Positions 52,450-61,260 of a stretch of DNA of 64,000 nt are shown here, in pieces. The position numbers were made by a program, and so were the translations under genes. The notes under the pieces were generated by a model. It had not been told where the DNA came from. It worked only from the letters and a program-made list of their open reading frames with translations, and made no database searches. Source of the DNA: Propionispira raffinosivorans DSM 20765 (GTDB lineage Bacteria > Bacillota > Negativicutes > Selenomonadales > Selenomonadaceae); the NCBI RefSeq assembly GCF_000381065.1, contig NZ_KB905840.1, positions 62,001 through 126,000 of the forward strand, read 5' to 3'. The stretch's first letter is position 1, and each line of letters opens with the position of its first letter.

Positions 52450-53187
52450 ATGAATCAGGTTATGGAATTATTAAAAAAACATGCTTCGGTTCGAAAATTT
52501 AAAGACCAGGTCGTCGATGAAAGTTTGCTGGCGGATATAATCCAATCGAGCCAATATGCATCAACGTCAAATCATATTCAAGCTTATACGGTGATTCATA
52601 TTAAGGATCAAGCCAAGAAGATAAAACTAGCTTCTTTAGCAGGTGAACAAAGTTATGTAGAAGAATGTCCGGTTTTTCTCGTTTTTTGTGCAGATTTAAA
52701 TCGTTTGGGAAAAGCTTGCAGTATGAATCATGAAACGATTGAAAGTAGTTTAACGGAACTGTTTATTATGGCAACAGTCGACGTGGCGCTACTTGCGCAA
52801 AATGTCATGATTGCTTCTGAATCAGCAGGTTTAGGCGGAGTATATATCGGAGGAATACGGAATAATCCGCAGGAAGTTTGTGATTTGCTTAAAATTCCCC
52901 AGCTTGTATATCCTGTATTCGGCATGTGCCTTGGGTATCCGAAAAAAGTAAATAACACAAAACCTCGTCTGCCCCTATCACTTGTTTTAAAAGAAGATGA
53001 ATATTCAACGCAGGAAGATATGGTTAAATTGCAAGAATATGATGAAGTTATTCGCCAGTATTATCGAGATCGAACCAACAATGAACGCAGTAATAGCTGG
53101 ACTGAAGGGATTGCGGCATTCCTCAAACAAAAACAGCGCCCGCATATGAAGGGGTTTTTAGAAAAACGTGGGTTTGAAATGAAATAA
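52450..53187 (+). CDS. nfsA: NADPH-dependent nitroreductase (NfsA/FRP type)
   Basis: This 245-residue FMN oxidoreductase of the nitroreductase family has KKHASVRKFKDQVVDE at the start with the FMN-phosphate Arg, QYASTSNHIQAYTVI, and GLGGVYIGGIRNNPQEVCDL with FGMCLGYPKK, which mark the NfsA/Frp subgroup. It reduces nitroaromatics, quinones or flavins with NADPH. The ATG at 52450 follows AGGAGG. It is followed by the convergent MerR gene with almost no gap. Confidence 0.9.
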   Translation: MNQVMELLKKHASVRKFKDQVVDESLLADIIQSSQYASTSNHIQAYTVIHIKDQAKKIKLASLAGEQSYVEECPVFLVFCADLNRLGKACSMNHETIESSLTELFIMATVDVALLAQNVMIASESAGLGGVYIGGIRNNPQEVCDLLKIPQLVYPVFGMCLGYPKKVNNTKPRLPLSLVLKEDEYSTQEDMVKLQEYDEVIRQYYRDRTNNERSNSWTEGIAAFLKQKQRPHMKGFLEKRGFEMK

Positions 53188-53202
53188 ACATTCGTTTGTG
53201 TA

Positions 53203-53565
53203 TTACGTTGATTGCAATTTACTTTTGTAAATTGCAATTTTTTCTTCAAGATTGCCAAGATTTGTTTCCCATTTTTCTTTTTCAACGTTTGCTTTTAGCT
53301 TTTGCTTTTCAAGAATTTCCAGTCTTTGTGCTATGCTAGAATCACCTTGATAGCGTAATAATGCGTATTTTGTGATATCTTTAATGGACATTCCCGTATC
53401 TTTTAGCTTTTTGATAAACAATATCCAGGCAATATCATCTGTTGTATAAAACCGCCGACCAGATTTATCACGGTGTACAATTAATAAATTTTCTTTTTCA
53501 TAGTAACGTAATGTCGGGGCACTTAAGTCGATTAATTTAGAAAATTGTCCGATAGAATAATTCAT
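53203..53565 (-). CDS. MerR family transcriptional regulator
   Basis: This 120-residue regulator has the MerR HTH (YSIGQFSKLIDLSAPTLRYY, with ENLLIVHRDKSGRRFYTTDD and IAWILFIKKLKDTGMSIKDI) and a coiled-coil dimerisation helix (residues about 80-118). It lacks C-terminal metal-binding cysteines and resembles the AdhR/YhdM-type aldehyde or redox regulators. It is divergent from a carboxymuconolactone decarboxylase-family gene whose promoter has the 19-base spacing typical of MerR-activated promoters. ATG 53565. Confidence 0.9.
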   Translation of the reverse strand: MNYSIGQFSKLIDLSAPTLRYYEKENLLIVHRDKSGRRFYTTDDIAWILFIKKLKDTGMSIKDITKYALLRYQGDSSIAQRLEILEKQKLKANVEKEKWETNLGNLEEKIAIYKSKLQST

Positions 53566-53577
53566 ATAAAATACCTC

Positions 53578-53608
53578 TTGACTTAAAGTTAACTTTAAGA
53601 GTTACAAT
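53578..53608 (+). promoter_or_regulatory. MerR-type promoter of the CMD-family gene
   Basis: TTGACT (53578-53583) and TACAAT (53603-53608) are separated by 19 bases, the over-long spacing that MerR proteins correct by twisting DNA. The spacer is occupied by a perfect 18-base palindrome, CTTAAAGTTAACTTTAAG (53582-53599). This strongly suggests activation of the plus-strand gene by the divergent MerR regulator. Confidence 0.88.
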
Positions 53609-53639
53609 TTGATTATAACAAATACAGGAGGTTTTAACA

Positions 53640-54038
53640 ATGGAATTAAATCGTTTTGAAAAAGGGTTAAACAAATTGGCTGAGGTAGATGGTAATGCAG
53701 GAGAGCAGGTTATTGCAGCGCTCGATGATATCGCTCCAGATTTAGGAAAATACATCGTAGAATTTGCTTTTGGTGATATTTATTGCCGGGAAACTTTGGA
53801 TTTAAAAGAACGAGAAATGATTACTTTAGCGAGTTTATTGACACTCGGGGGCTGTGAAGCACAGCTTAATGTTCATATTAATGGTGCATTAAATGTAGGT
53901 ATTGCACCGGAGAAAATCATTGAAATATTTATGCAGTGCATTCCCTATACAGGTTTTCCCCGAGTTTTAAATGCGGTTGGAGTTGCAAGAAAAGTGTTTG
54001 TCGATCGAAACATCCGTGTGGCGAAAATTAATTCGTAA
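53640..54038 (+). CDS. Carboxymuconolactone decarboxylase (AhpD-like) family protein
   Basis: This 132-residue all-helical protein of the CMD/AhpD superfamily has DLKEREMITLASLLTLGGCE with the Cys and AQLNVHINGALNVGIAPEKI with the His. CIPYTGFPRVLNAVGVARKV matches the PcaC-like half. Many such proteins outside aromatic pathways are thiol-peroxidase or redox partners. Control by a MerR regulator, and a nitroreductase next door, suggest a stress role rather than protocatechuate breakdown. The ATG at 53640 follows AGGAGG. Confidence 0.88.
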   Translation: MELNRFEKGLNKLAEVDGNAGEQVIAALDDIAPDLGKYIVEFAFGDIYCRETLDLKEREMITLASLLTLGGCEAQLNVHINGALNVGIAPEKIIEIFMQCIPYTGFPRVLNAVGVARKVFVDRNIRVAKINS

Positions 54039-54101
54039 GTTATAATAATATTTTGCAGTTTACCATACACAAATATTCAAATTATTCTACATCATATATT
54101 G

Positions 54102-54143
54102 GACCTGTTAGAAAATATATAAGTTTTCTGACAGGTCATTTTT
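54102..54143 (+). terminator. Rho-independent terminator
   Basis: GACCTGTTAGAAAA / TTTTCTGACAGGTC hairpin followed by ATTTTTG. Confidence 0.88.
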
Positions 54144-54291
54144 GCTTTTATCATATCTCGTGCCGATAATGGTATTTAATGGTATAATAAACAGGATATA
54201 TGAAATTATAATTTTATACGGTATAGACTTTGAGATTTAAATTAGGTATGGTTGGAATATTAATTTTGATAGCAAAAGTAGGGGATTGAAT

Positions 54292-55062
54292 ATGAATTTA
54301 GAAGAGCTGATTAACAAACATAAAAGTTCTTTAAATCAGACGGATATGGTGATTTGGAAATATATTTTTAATCATAAGCAAAAATGTCGGCATATGTCAA
54401 TTCATGATTTGGCAAAGGAATGCTGTGTGTCGAGTACGACGGTTGTGCGGTTTGCCAAGAAGCTTTCGCTCGATGGGTTCAGTGATCTAAAGGCTGTATT
54501 GAAAATGGAAGAAGAAGGTTTTTTGAATGATGAAAAAGATGTTTTAGAAGCGATTGCAACTTTTTATCATCATAGCTGGCGTGAATTGGTGAAACGTAAT
54601 TTTGATGATGCCAGTAAACTGATGTATCGTGCTAAACGTGTTTTTGCCTATGCATCAGGATACGTACAAAGCAACGTTGTTCAAGAAATAAAGCGTTTAT
54701 TTTTTTATGATGATGTATTGGTTTACGAAGTTAAAGGAAAAGAAGAGTTTCATTCTTTAAATCGAATTTTGACACCGGATGACTTGGTAATCATTGTTTC
54801 TTTGAGTGGCGAGACACCCTTGGCTGTTGAATTTGCGCAGACCTTGCAGCTTAAAGAAGTTCCCCTCATATCGATTACGCGTTTGCATGATAACTCCCTA
54901 GCGAGTTTGAGTACCGAAAATTTATACATTACACCGGCAATTTTCCAACTTTATGAAGTCGGTGAAAATAAAAAACCATATCAATCGATGATGCCTTATT
55001 TTTTGTTAATTGAGATATGGTATGTGAAATACAAATTGTATCGAAAAAATAAAATCAAATGA
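54292..55062 (+). CDS. RpiR/MurR family regulator of the maltodextrin locus
   Basis: This 256-residue regulator has an N-terminal HTH (MSIHDLAKECCVSSTTVVRF, then AKKLSLDGFSDLKAVLK) and a C-terminal SIS sugar-phosphate domain (VFAYASGYVQSNVVQEIKRL; LVIIVSLSGETPLAVEFAQT). RpiR-type GlvR/MalR proteins control alpha-glucoside PTS operons in Firmicutes, and this gene directly precedes one. The start is ATG 54292 after AGGGGA; a TTG at 54286 is less likely. A 31-base perfect palindrome downstream (55123-55153) is its likely operator. Confidence 0.9.
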   Translation: MNLEELINKHKSSLNQTDMVIWKYIFNHKQKCRHMSIHDLAKECCVSSTTVVRFAKKLSLDGFSDLKAVLKMEEEGFLNDEKDVLEAIATFYHHSWRELVKRNFDDASKLMYRAKRVFAYASGYVQSNVVQEIKRLFFYDDVLVYEVKGKEEFHSLNRILTPDDLVIIVSLSGETPLAVEFAQTLQLKEVPLISITRLHDNSLASLSTENLYITPAIFQLYEVGENKKPYQSMMPYFLLIEIWYVKYKLYRKNKIK

Positions 55063-55068
55063 CATAAA

Positions 55069-55106
55069 ATGAAAACTGCTTTCGCTGCTGTCGAGAGCAG
55101 TTTTTA
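55069..55106 (+). terminator. Rho-independent terminator after the RpiR gene
   Basis: AAAACTGCTTTCG / CGAGAGCAGTTTTT hairpin, so the PTS gene that follows needs its own promoter. Confidence 0.8.
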
Positions 55107-55122
55107 TGTTTTTTATCCGGAT

Positions 55123-55153
55123 GTACCAAAGTACATAAAATGTACTTTGGTAC
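55123..55153. promoter_or_regulatory. 31-base perfect palindrome upstream of the alpha-glucoside PTS
   Basis: GTACCAAAGTACAT (55123-55136), a 3-base AAA spacer and the exact inverse ATGTACTTTGGTAC (55140-55153). It is followed by no T-run and lies between the RpiR terminator and the PTS gene, so a protein-binding operator is more likely than a terminator. A weaker two-tier hairpin (AAAACCAA / TTGGTTTT) follows at 55220-55264. Confidence 0.7.
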
Positions 55154-55387
55154 GGTTTTGTGTCAACAAGCCATAATGCCTTGAATCTATTGAATGCAAC
55201 AACATAAGAGGTTATTATAAAAACCAAGATATCTTAACACGGTTTCCTGTGTTGGTTTGGTTTTGTGTCATGACAAAATTATTTTATTGAATTTATCAGA
55301 ATTGGAGCGCTGCAGCAATTAAAAATTCACAAAATTCTCATTATGCAACGTGAGTCTGTCAGCTATGAAATTGGAGGAGGTATGGTT

Positions 55388-57478
55388 ATGGTAATCAATA
55401 AGGACGTTGTCATGCAAAATGTACAGCGTTTTGGCGGAGCGATGTTTACGCCCGTTATATTATTTTCATTCTTTGGTATTATGGTCTCGTTATCGATTAT
55501 TTTTAAAAATCCCGATATTGTGGGTTCCCTGGCCGATAAGGGAAGTCTCTGGTATGCAGTTTGGTATGTAATTGAACAAGGTGCCTGGACTGTTTTTGCG
55601 CAGATGCCATTGTTATTTGCACTTTCTCTGCCTATTGGGTTAGCTAAAAAAAATCAGGCTAGAGCCTGTATGGAAGCTTTTGTAATCTATGTAGTATTCA
55701 ATTATTTTGTCTCAGGAATACTGACATTAGCGGGTCCATTTTTTGGTGTCGATTATAGTCTGAACGCCGGCGGTGGAACGGGATTGGCAATGATTGCTAA
55801 TATTAAAACACTTGATATTGGGATGCTGGGAGCAATTTTGATTTCAGGGATCACAGTGTGGCTGCATAATAGACTTTTTGATGTTGATCTTCCTGATTAC
55901 TTAGGTATTTTTAAAGGATCGTCACTCGTCGTTGCCGCAGGATTTTTTTTGATGTTGCCCGTAGCTTATTTTTTCTGCCTGATTTGGCCAGGGATCCAGC
56001 ATGCGATTGGCACATTTCAGGAATTCTTAAAAGCGAGTGATGCCATTGGAGTCTGGCTCTATACATTTTGTGAACGAATTTTGATTCCGACAGGGCTTCA
56101 TCACTTTATTTATACGCCATTTATTTTTGGCCCAGCCATCGTTGATGGTGGCATACAACAATATTGGCTGCAGCATTTACAAGATTTTGCAACTTCGTCG
56201 CATTCGTTAAAAGAAATGTTCCCCGGAGCAGGGTTTTCGCTGCATGGATCTTCAAAAATATTTGGTATTCCAGGGATTGCCCTGGCGATTTACGCGACAG
56301 CTAAACCAGCAAAAAAGAAAGCCGTTGCAGGTCTTTTAATACCAGCAACGATTACAGCTGTTGTCTGCGGGATTACCGAACCACTTGAATTTACCTTTTT
56401 GTTTGTAGCACCAGTACTGTTTCTGGTACATGCTTTGCTGGCCGCAACACTGGCCGCAACACTGTTTATGTTTGGTGTAGTTGGATCGTTTGGCGGGGGC
56501 CTGATTGATGCTGTTGTGCAAAACTGGGTACCGTTATTTAAATATCATTCCACAACTTATATTATACAAATAGTAGTGGGGTTAAGTTTCACGGCAATCT
56601 ACTTTTTTGTATTTCGTTATCTTATTTTAAAAAATGATTATAAAACTCCAGGTCGTACCGATGAGGATGAAAAATTGTATTCCAAGGCGGAGTACAAAGC
56701 AAAAAAAGCCTTGGAAGGGAAAATGGGCGAAAATGTCAAGATCGATGAACGTGATCTTAAAGCAGCCGTTTTTCTTGAAGCACTAGGCGGTAAAAATAAT
56801 ATTAAAGATGTCACAAATTGTGCAACGCGTCTACGAGTGACTGTTGTTGATGATGCTTTAGTTAAAAGTGTCAGCACTTTTACCAAAGCAGGTGCCCATG
56901 GTTTAGTGAAAAATGGACATGCCATTCAGGTCATTGTAGGATTGTCCGTTCCACAAATCAGAGAACGTTTTGAGGCATTGTTGCAAGATAAGATGGCCGA
57001 AGATGTCATTTCCGGTACAGAAAAATCGACGATGTTAAAAGCGTTTGTCAGTGGCAAAGTTATACCTATCACACAGGTTCCCGATGAAATGTTTTCCCAA
57101 AAAATGATGGGTGACGGTGTTGCTGTATATCCACAAACTGAACTTGTAACAGCGCCAGCTGATGGTGAAATCACAATGGTTATGGAAGGTTCAGGCCATG
57201 CAGTTGGAATGCGACTGGAAAGTGGTGTGGAGCTTTTGATCCATATTGGGCTTGATACAGTCAAGATGGAAGGCCGCGGTTTTCAGGTTAAGGTTAAAGC
57301 CGGACAAAAAGTTAAAGCTGGAGAAGAATTGGTTAAATTTGATAAAAATCTTATTGAGCAGGAAGGATATTCGTCGCTTGTTATTTTAGCGGTTACAAAT
57401 TCTACAGAATATCCATTTATGAAATTATCAGCGGGTATGACGGCAAAAGTGAATGAAACCGTTATAGCTACATTTTAA
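55388..57478 (+). CDS. PTS alpha-glucoside (maltose-type) EIICBA permease
   Basis: This 697-residue fusion has an EIIC membrane domain (residues about 1-430) with LIPTGLHHFIYTPFIFG and GITEPLEFTFLFVAPVLF, which mark the alpha-glucoside group (GlvC/MalP/AglA). The EIIB domain holds its phospho-Cys in DVTNCATRLRVTVVDD, and the C-terminal EIIA-Glc-like domain its phospho-His in VELLIHIGLDTVKMEG. It carries the whole EII chain for import and phosphorylation of maltose or related disaccharides. ATG 55388 has GGAGGAGG about 8 bases upstream. It is followed at 15 bases by the alpha-glucosidase gene. Confidence 0.9.
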   Translation: MVINKDVVMQNVQRFGGAMFTPVILFSFFGIMVSLSIIFKNPDIVGSLADKGSLWYAVWYVIEQGAWTVFAQMPLLFALSLPIGLAKKNQARACMEAFVIYVVFNYFVSGILTLAGPFFGVDYSLNAGGGTGLAMIANIKTLDIGMLGAILISGITVWLHNRLFDVDLPDYLGIFKGSSLVVAAGFFLMLPVAYFFCLIWPGIQHAIGTFQEFLKASDAIGVWLYTFCERILIPTGLHHFIYTPFIFGPAIVDGGIQQYWLQHLQDFATSSHSLKEMFPGAGFSLHGSSKIFGIPGIALAIYATAKPAKKKAVAGLLIPATITAVVCGITEPLEFTFLFVAPVLFLVHALLAATLAATLFMFGVVGSFGGGLIDAVVQNWVPLFKYHSTTYIIQIVVGLSFTAIYFFVFRYLILKNDYKTPGRTDEDEKLYSKAEYKAKKALEGKMGENVKIDERDLKAAVFLEALGGKNNIKDVTNCATRLRVTVVDDALVKSVSTFTKAGAHGLVKNGHAIQVIVGLSVPQIRERFEALLQDKMAEDVISGTEKSTMLKAFVSGKVIPITQVPDEMFSQKMMGDGVAVYPQTELVTAPADGEITMVMEGSGHAVGMRLESGVELLIHIGLDTVKMEGRGFQVKVKAGQKVKAGEELVKFDKNLIEQEGYSSLVILAVTNSTEYPFMKLSAGMTAKVNETVIATF

Positions 57479-57493
57479 AAGGAGGGAAGCGCG

Positions 57494-59173
57494 ATGGATA
57501 AATTAAAATGGTGGCAGAAGACGATGGTATATCAAATTTATCCGAAGAGCTTCTATGACAGTAATGGTGATGGAATCGGTGACTTGACGGGTATTACTCA
57601 AAAATTAAGCTATATCCATAATTTGGGCGCTGGCGCAATTTGGCTGACACCGATGTATAGTTCCTCCATGATTGATAATGGCTATGATGTTTCTGATTAC
57701 AGGAATATTGCACCGGAATATGGCACGATGGCTGATATGGAAGCGCTGATTCATGAAGCAAAAAAATATGATATTCGTATTTTGCTGGATTTGGTGTTTA
57801 ATCATACCTCGGATGAACATGTCTGGTTTCAGGAATCTCGTAAGAGTCTCGAAAATGACAAACGTGACTGGTATATCTGGCGTGATGCTAAACCGGACGG
57901 TTCACCACCAACAAATTGGCGTGGTATTTTCGGTGGATCAGCCTGGACTTTGGATGAATGTACCGGACAATATTATTTGCATACGTTTGCGGCAAAGCAG
58001 CCGGATCTCAACTGGGAAAACGTGAAGGTGCGCCAAGCAATGTATGATATAGCTGAATTTTGGCTCGACAAGGGCGTTGGCGGGTTCCGCATTGATGCGA
58101 TAACCTATATAAAAAAGCCGGCTGTGTATGATGACTTACCAATCGATGGACCTGACCGTATGGGAAATGTGCATCAGGCAACAGCAAATCAGTCAGGTAT
58201 TTTGGACTTTTTACAGGAATTTAAACAAGCGGTTTTTACTGGCAAAGATATTGTAACGGTAGCAGAGGCCAATGGTGTCAAAGCTGAGGAATTAAAGTAT
58301 TGGGTTGGTGAAACAGGTATATTTGATATGTTGTTTGAGTTCAGTCACATTTCTTTAGATATGGAAGAGTCCAGCTTATGGTATCAACCAATTCCCTGGA
58401 AACTCACACAATTGAAACGGGCCTTGTCGGAAAGCCAGCGGGCGACGTCAAATAATGGCTGGTATCCAGCATTTTTTGAAAATCATGATCAGCCGCGTTC
58501 GATCAATCACTTTTTCCCTGAGGCGGTTGATGCAGAGTTGGCAGCTAAAGTGTTAGCTACCGTTTTACTCACATTGAAAGGAACGCCGTTTATTTATGAA
58601 GGACAAGAATTGGGGATGACGAATACGGCCTGGCCATCGATCCAATGCTATGATGACATTTCATCGCATGGACAATATCAACTTGCGCGGCAAGCGGGTT
58701 TGTCGGATCAAGAGGCATTGAGGTTTATTCAAAAATACAGTCGCGATAATGCTCGGACACCTATGCAATGGAACAATCAAAAAAATGCTGGTTTTACCAC
58801 AGGGAAACCATGGCTGCCAGTAAATGAAAACTATCGAAACATCAATGTTGCGTGTGAACAAATGAAAGAAAATTCTGTTTTTAATTATTATAAAAAATTG
58901 GCGGAGCTTCGTAAAAACTATGAAGCTTTATTACAAGGCAGATATCAGGAACTATTGAAAAGCAATGAATCAATTTATGCTTATTTGAGGATACTGCCAG
59001 AGCAAACGATATTAATAATTTGTAATTTTTCGGACAAGCAGACAGCGTATGAATTGCCAAGAGAACTCATTATAAATAAATTGTTGATGGGTACTTATGC
59101 CGATGCACCAGAAAATAGGCTGCGTTCTTATGAAGCGAGAATCTATCTCTGCGAAGGGAGCAATGTCCTTTGA
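57494..59173 (+). CDS. GH13 alpha-glucosidase (oligo-1,6-glucosidase/MalL type)
   Basis: This cytoplasmic 559-residue enzyme of family GH13 (subfamily 31-like) has WWQKTMVYQIYPKSFYDSNG at the start, nucleophile Asp201 in GGFRIDAITY, acid/base Glu258 in VTVAEANG and transition-state Asp332 in FENHDQPR. LDLVFNHTSDEH is conserved region I. It should cleave maltose, isomaltose or short maltodextrins; a trehalose-6-phosphate hydrolase is a less likely alternative. It overlaps the HAD phosphatase gene by 4 bases and follows the PTS gene closely. Confidence 0.9.
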   Translation: MDKLKWWQKTMVYQIYPKSFYDSNGDGIGDLTGITQKLSYIHNLGAGAIWLTPMYSSSMIDNGYDVSDYRNIAPEYGTMADMEALIHEAKKYDIRILLDLVFNHTSDEHVWFQESRKSLENDKRDWYIWRDAKPDGSPPTNWRGIFGGSAWTLDECTGQYYLHTFAAKQPDLNWENVKVRQAMYDIAEFWLDKGVGGFRIDAITYIKKPAVYDDLPIDGPDRMGNVHQATANQSGILDFLQEFKQAVFTGKDIVTVAEANGVKAEELKYWVGETGIFDMLFEFSHISLDMEESSLWYQPIPWKLTQLKRALSESQRATSNNGWYPAFFENHDQPRSINHFFPEAVDAELAAKVLATVLLTLKGTPFIYEGQELGMTNTAWPSIQCYDDISSHGQYQLARQAGLSDQEALRFIQKYSRDNARTPMQWNNQKNAGFTTGKPWLPVNENYRNINVACEQMKENSVFNYYKKLAELRKNYEALLQGRYQELLKSNESIYAYLRILPEQTILIICNFSDKQTAYELPRELIINKLLMGTYADAPENRLRSYEARIYLCEGSNVL

Positions 59174-59943
59174 AACTGGCAGCAAGTGATTTTGATGGGA
59201 CGCTCTTTGTTGAGCATGAAATTGCTAAAGAAACGGTTGAAGCGATTCTTTCGTGGCGTCAAGCAGGTCATAAATTTGGCGTAATAACCGGTCGTGATTA
59301 TGGGATGTTATTACCACAACTTAAATTTTTTGGCGTTGAATCTGATTTTTCCATATGTAATAATGGAGCAATTATTTTTTCGGAAAATGGTACGGTTTTG
59401 TACCAGGCGAAAATACAACCATCGATATTATATGATTTAGCCACGCATCAATGTTTGACCGACAGCTTGCATGTTGCATTTTCACAAGCAGATCAAACCT
59501 TCGTGTATCAAGCAAAAGCCGGTTCCTGGATTGTCCGCGAAGGCAGACAATGGAATTTTCCTGTCCAAATGATAGAGGTTGAGAAAATTTCTTCTTTGCG
59601 GCAGGTTCAACAGATTTCTTTAGGATTTTCGCAGCAAGAGCAAGCGGCACAAGCTGCTGCACAGTTGAATTTGTTGTTTGGCGACAAAGTACAAGCCTGC
59701 CAAAATCGCGGTAGTGTTGATATTACACCGCTGGGAATTGATAAGAGTACCGGAATCGAGATGCTTTTGCAAATGAAACAATGGGAGCAGGCCAATGTGT
59801 ATGTTATTGGTGATGAAAGCAATGATTTATCGATGATTTGTAAATTTGGCGGGTATGCAATGGCATCCGCACGTGATCTTATTCAACGGCAAGCAAAAAA
59901 AAGTTTTATTTCTGTGGGAAGTATGTTGAGAGAATATAGGTAA
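59170..59943 (+). CDS. HAD-superfamily (Cof/IIB) sugar phosphatase
   Basis: This 257-residue phosphatase has nucleophile and acid/base Asp residues in AASDFDGTLF, motif II in GVITGRDYG, the C2B cap (residues 85-180), the Lys in LGIDKSTGIEMLL and motif IV in VIGDESNDLSMICKFG. The TTG start overlaps the alpha-glucosidase stop, so it is translationally coupled. In this setting it may dephosphorylate the sugar phosphate delivered by the PTS (for example maltose 6'-phosphate) so that the GH13 enzyme can act. Family is firm; substrate is inference. Confidence 0.87.
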   Translation: MKLAASDFDGTLFVEHEIAKETVEAILSWRQAGHKFGVITGRDYGMLLPQLKFFGVESDFSICNNGAIIFSENGTVLYQAKIQPSILYDLATHQCLTDSLHVAFSQADQTFVYQAKAGSWIVREGRQWNFPVQMIEVEKISSLRQVQQISLGFSQQEQAAQAAAQLNLLFGDKVQACQNRGSVDITPLGIDKSTGIEMLLQMKQWEQANVYVIGDESNDLSMICKFGGYAMASARDLIQRQAKKSFISVGSMLREYR

Positions 59944-60004
59944 ATAGGATAAATCTTGATCATGATTTGTAACACAAATAAAAATAAAGGACGTTGATTA
60001 TAGC

Positions 60005-61249
60005 ATGAAAATGAAAAAAGGCTTATTGGTATGGATGATTACGCTAACATTGGGAGCACCGACAAGTGCATTTGCGGCATCGGCAAATAGCTTTAATGAT
60101 GTACCGAAGGATCATTGGAGTTATGCGGCACTGGATGAATTAGCAAAAGATGGAATTATTGAAGGCTATGCCGATGGATCATTTCAGGGAAATCGAACAA
60201 TGAGCCGTTATGAAATGGCAACAATTATTGCTAAAGCAATGGATAAATCTAAGACAGGTTCATTGGGCGATCAAGCTTTAGTGGAAAAGCTTGAAAAAGA
60301 ATACGGCAGTGAACTAGAAGCTTTGGATAAAAAAATTGATGCTGTAAATGCGCGAGTTGATAATGTGAAAATAACAGGATTTGTTCGAACCCAGTGGGAT
60401 AGTGATAAATCAGCAGGGGCCAATAACAATGGCAATAAAAGATTCTATATGGATTTGGAAGGCCAAATGAAAGTTTCAGATCAATGGACAGCAAAATTTC
60501 AGTCAGAAACAAATCGTCATTATTCACATAATGATAGTACAAATAAAACGCATAAGGGGCAAGATGATAGCGATACTGGAACATTTCAAAGAATTTGGGT
60601 CGATGGAACGATTGCGAATAATTGGTATGTAAACATCGGACGTAAATGGAGTGGAATTGGCTATCAGAATATGCTGCAAGGCGGCGAAACAGACGGCGCG
60701 CAATTCTGGCATCCAATTTCGAAAGATTTGACGCTGAGTGGTTGGTATTTCGCACCAACTTGGGATGGTGCGGATTATGATCTTTATGGTGTCAACGTCT
60801 TTGGTAAGATTGCAAAAAATCTTGAAGTCAATGTTGCGTATGGTCAGGCGAATCAAGAAAAATGGTTTGGTGATAAATACGCCGCCATTGATTTGCGAAC
60901 ACAAATTACACCTACGGTGAAATTGACGGGGACTTATGTATGGACTGGCGCGGATAAAGATAATACGGATAAGGCGGTACGGCTAGATTATAAAGGAGCA
61001 GATATGAAGCATGTTGGATCATTTGGTGCCTATACTCGGTATGTAAATTATGGCGCGAATGGCGATATTGGGCATGATGATGAATGGGGTTCTTTGCCAA
61101 GTAATATGAAAGGATGGATTTGGGGCGTAAAATATGTGCCATGGCAAAATGTAGAATGGGAAACATTGTATTCTAAACAAAAAATAAATGCTAATAGTAC
61201 AAATGATGATAGAAAATTGTTCCGGACAGAATTGGATTTTCATTTCTAA
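60005..61249 (+). CDS. SLH-domain outer-membrane porin
   Basis: This 414-residue protein has a signal peptide (residues 1-24, ending SAFAA) and one SLH domain (SFNDVPKDHWSYAALDELAK, GIIEGYADGSFQGNRTMSRY) that attaches to peptidoglycan polyamines. A short coiled coil (about 85-120) leads to a beta-barrel of about 290 residues rich in alternating polar and aromatic strands and ending in Phe (LDFHF). This architecture defines the major porins of Negativicutes. Located between the alpha-glucosidase/phosphatase genes and a secreted amylase, it probably admits maltodextrins. ATG 60005 follows AAAGGACG. Confidence 0.9.
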   Translation: MKMKKGLLVWMITLTLGAPTSAFAASANSFNDVPKDHWSYAALDELAKDGIIEGYADGSFQGNRTMSRYEMATIIAKAMDKSKTGSLGDQALVEKLEKEYGSELEALDKKIDAVNARVDNVKITGFVRTQWDSDKSAGANNNGNKRFYMDLEGQMKVSDQWTAKFQSETNRHYSHNDSTNKTHKGQDDSDTGTFQRIWVDGTIANNWYVNIGRKWSGIGYQNMLQGGETDGAQFWHPISKDLTLSGWYFAPTWDGADYDLYGVNVFGKIAKNLEVNVAYGQANQEKWFGDKYAAIDLRTQITPTVKLTGTYVWTGADKDNTDKAVRLDYKGADMKHVGSFGAYTRYVNYGANGDIGHDDEWGSLPSNMKGWIWGVKYVPWQNVEWETLYSKQKINANSTNDDRKLFRTELDFHF

Positions 61250-61260
61250 ATAACAGGGAT

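Noticed and set aside
55220-55264. AAAACCAA / TTGGTTTT two-tier hairpin as an RNA antiterminator (RAT) site
   Set aside because: It resembles an antitermination site in position, but the local regulator is RpiR-type, not BglG-type, and no overlapping terminator with a solid T-run is seen.
57494-59173. GH13 gene as trehalose-6-phosphate hydrolase (TreC)
   Set aside because: Possible by family, but the PTS fused IICBA is of the alpha-glucoside (maltose) type, and the locus contains a secreted amylase and porin, which favours a maltodextrin role.
60249-60758. A 169-codon minus-strand ORF inside the porin gene
   Set aside because: Antisense shadow with low-complexity Tyr/His/Leu composition and no start signals; the plus-strand SLH porin explains the sequence.
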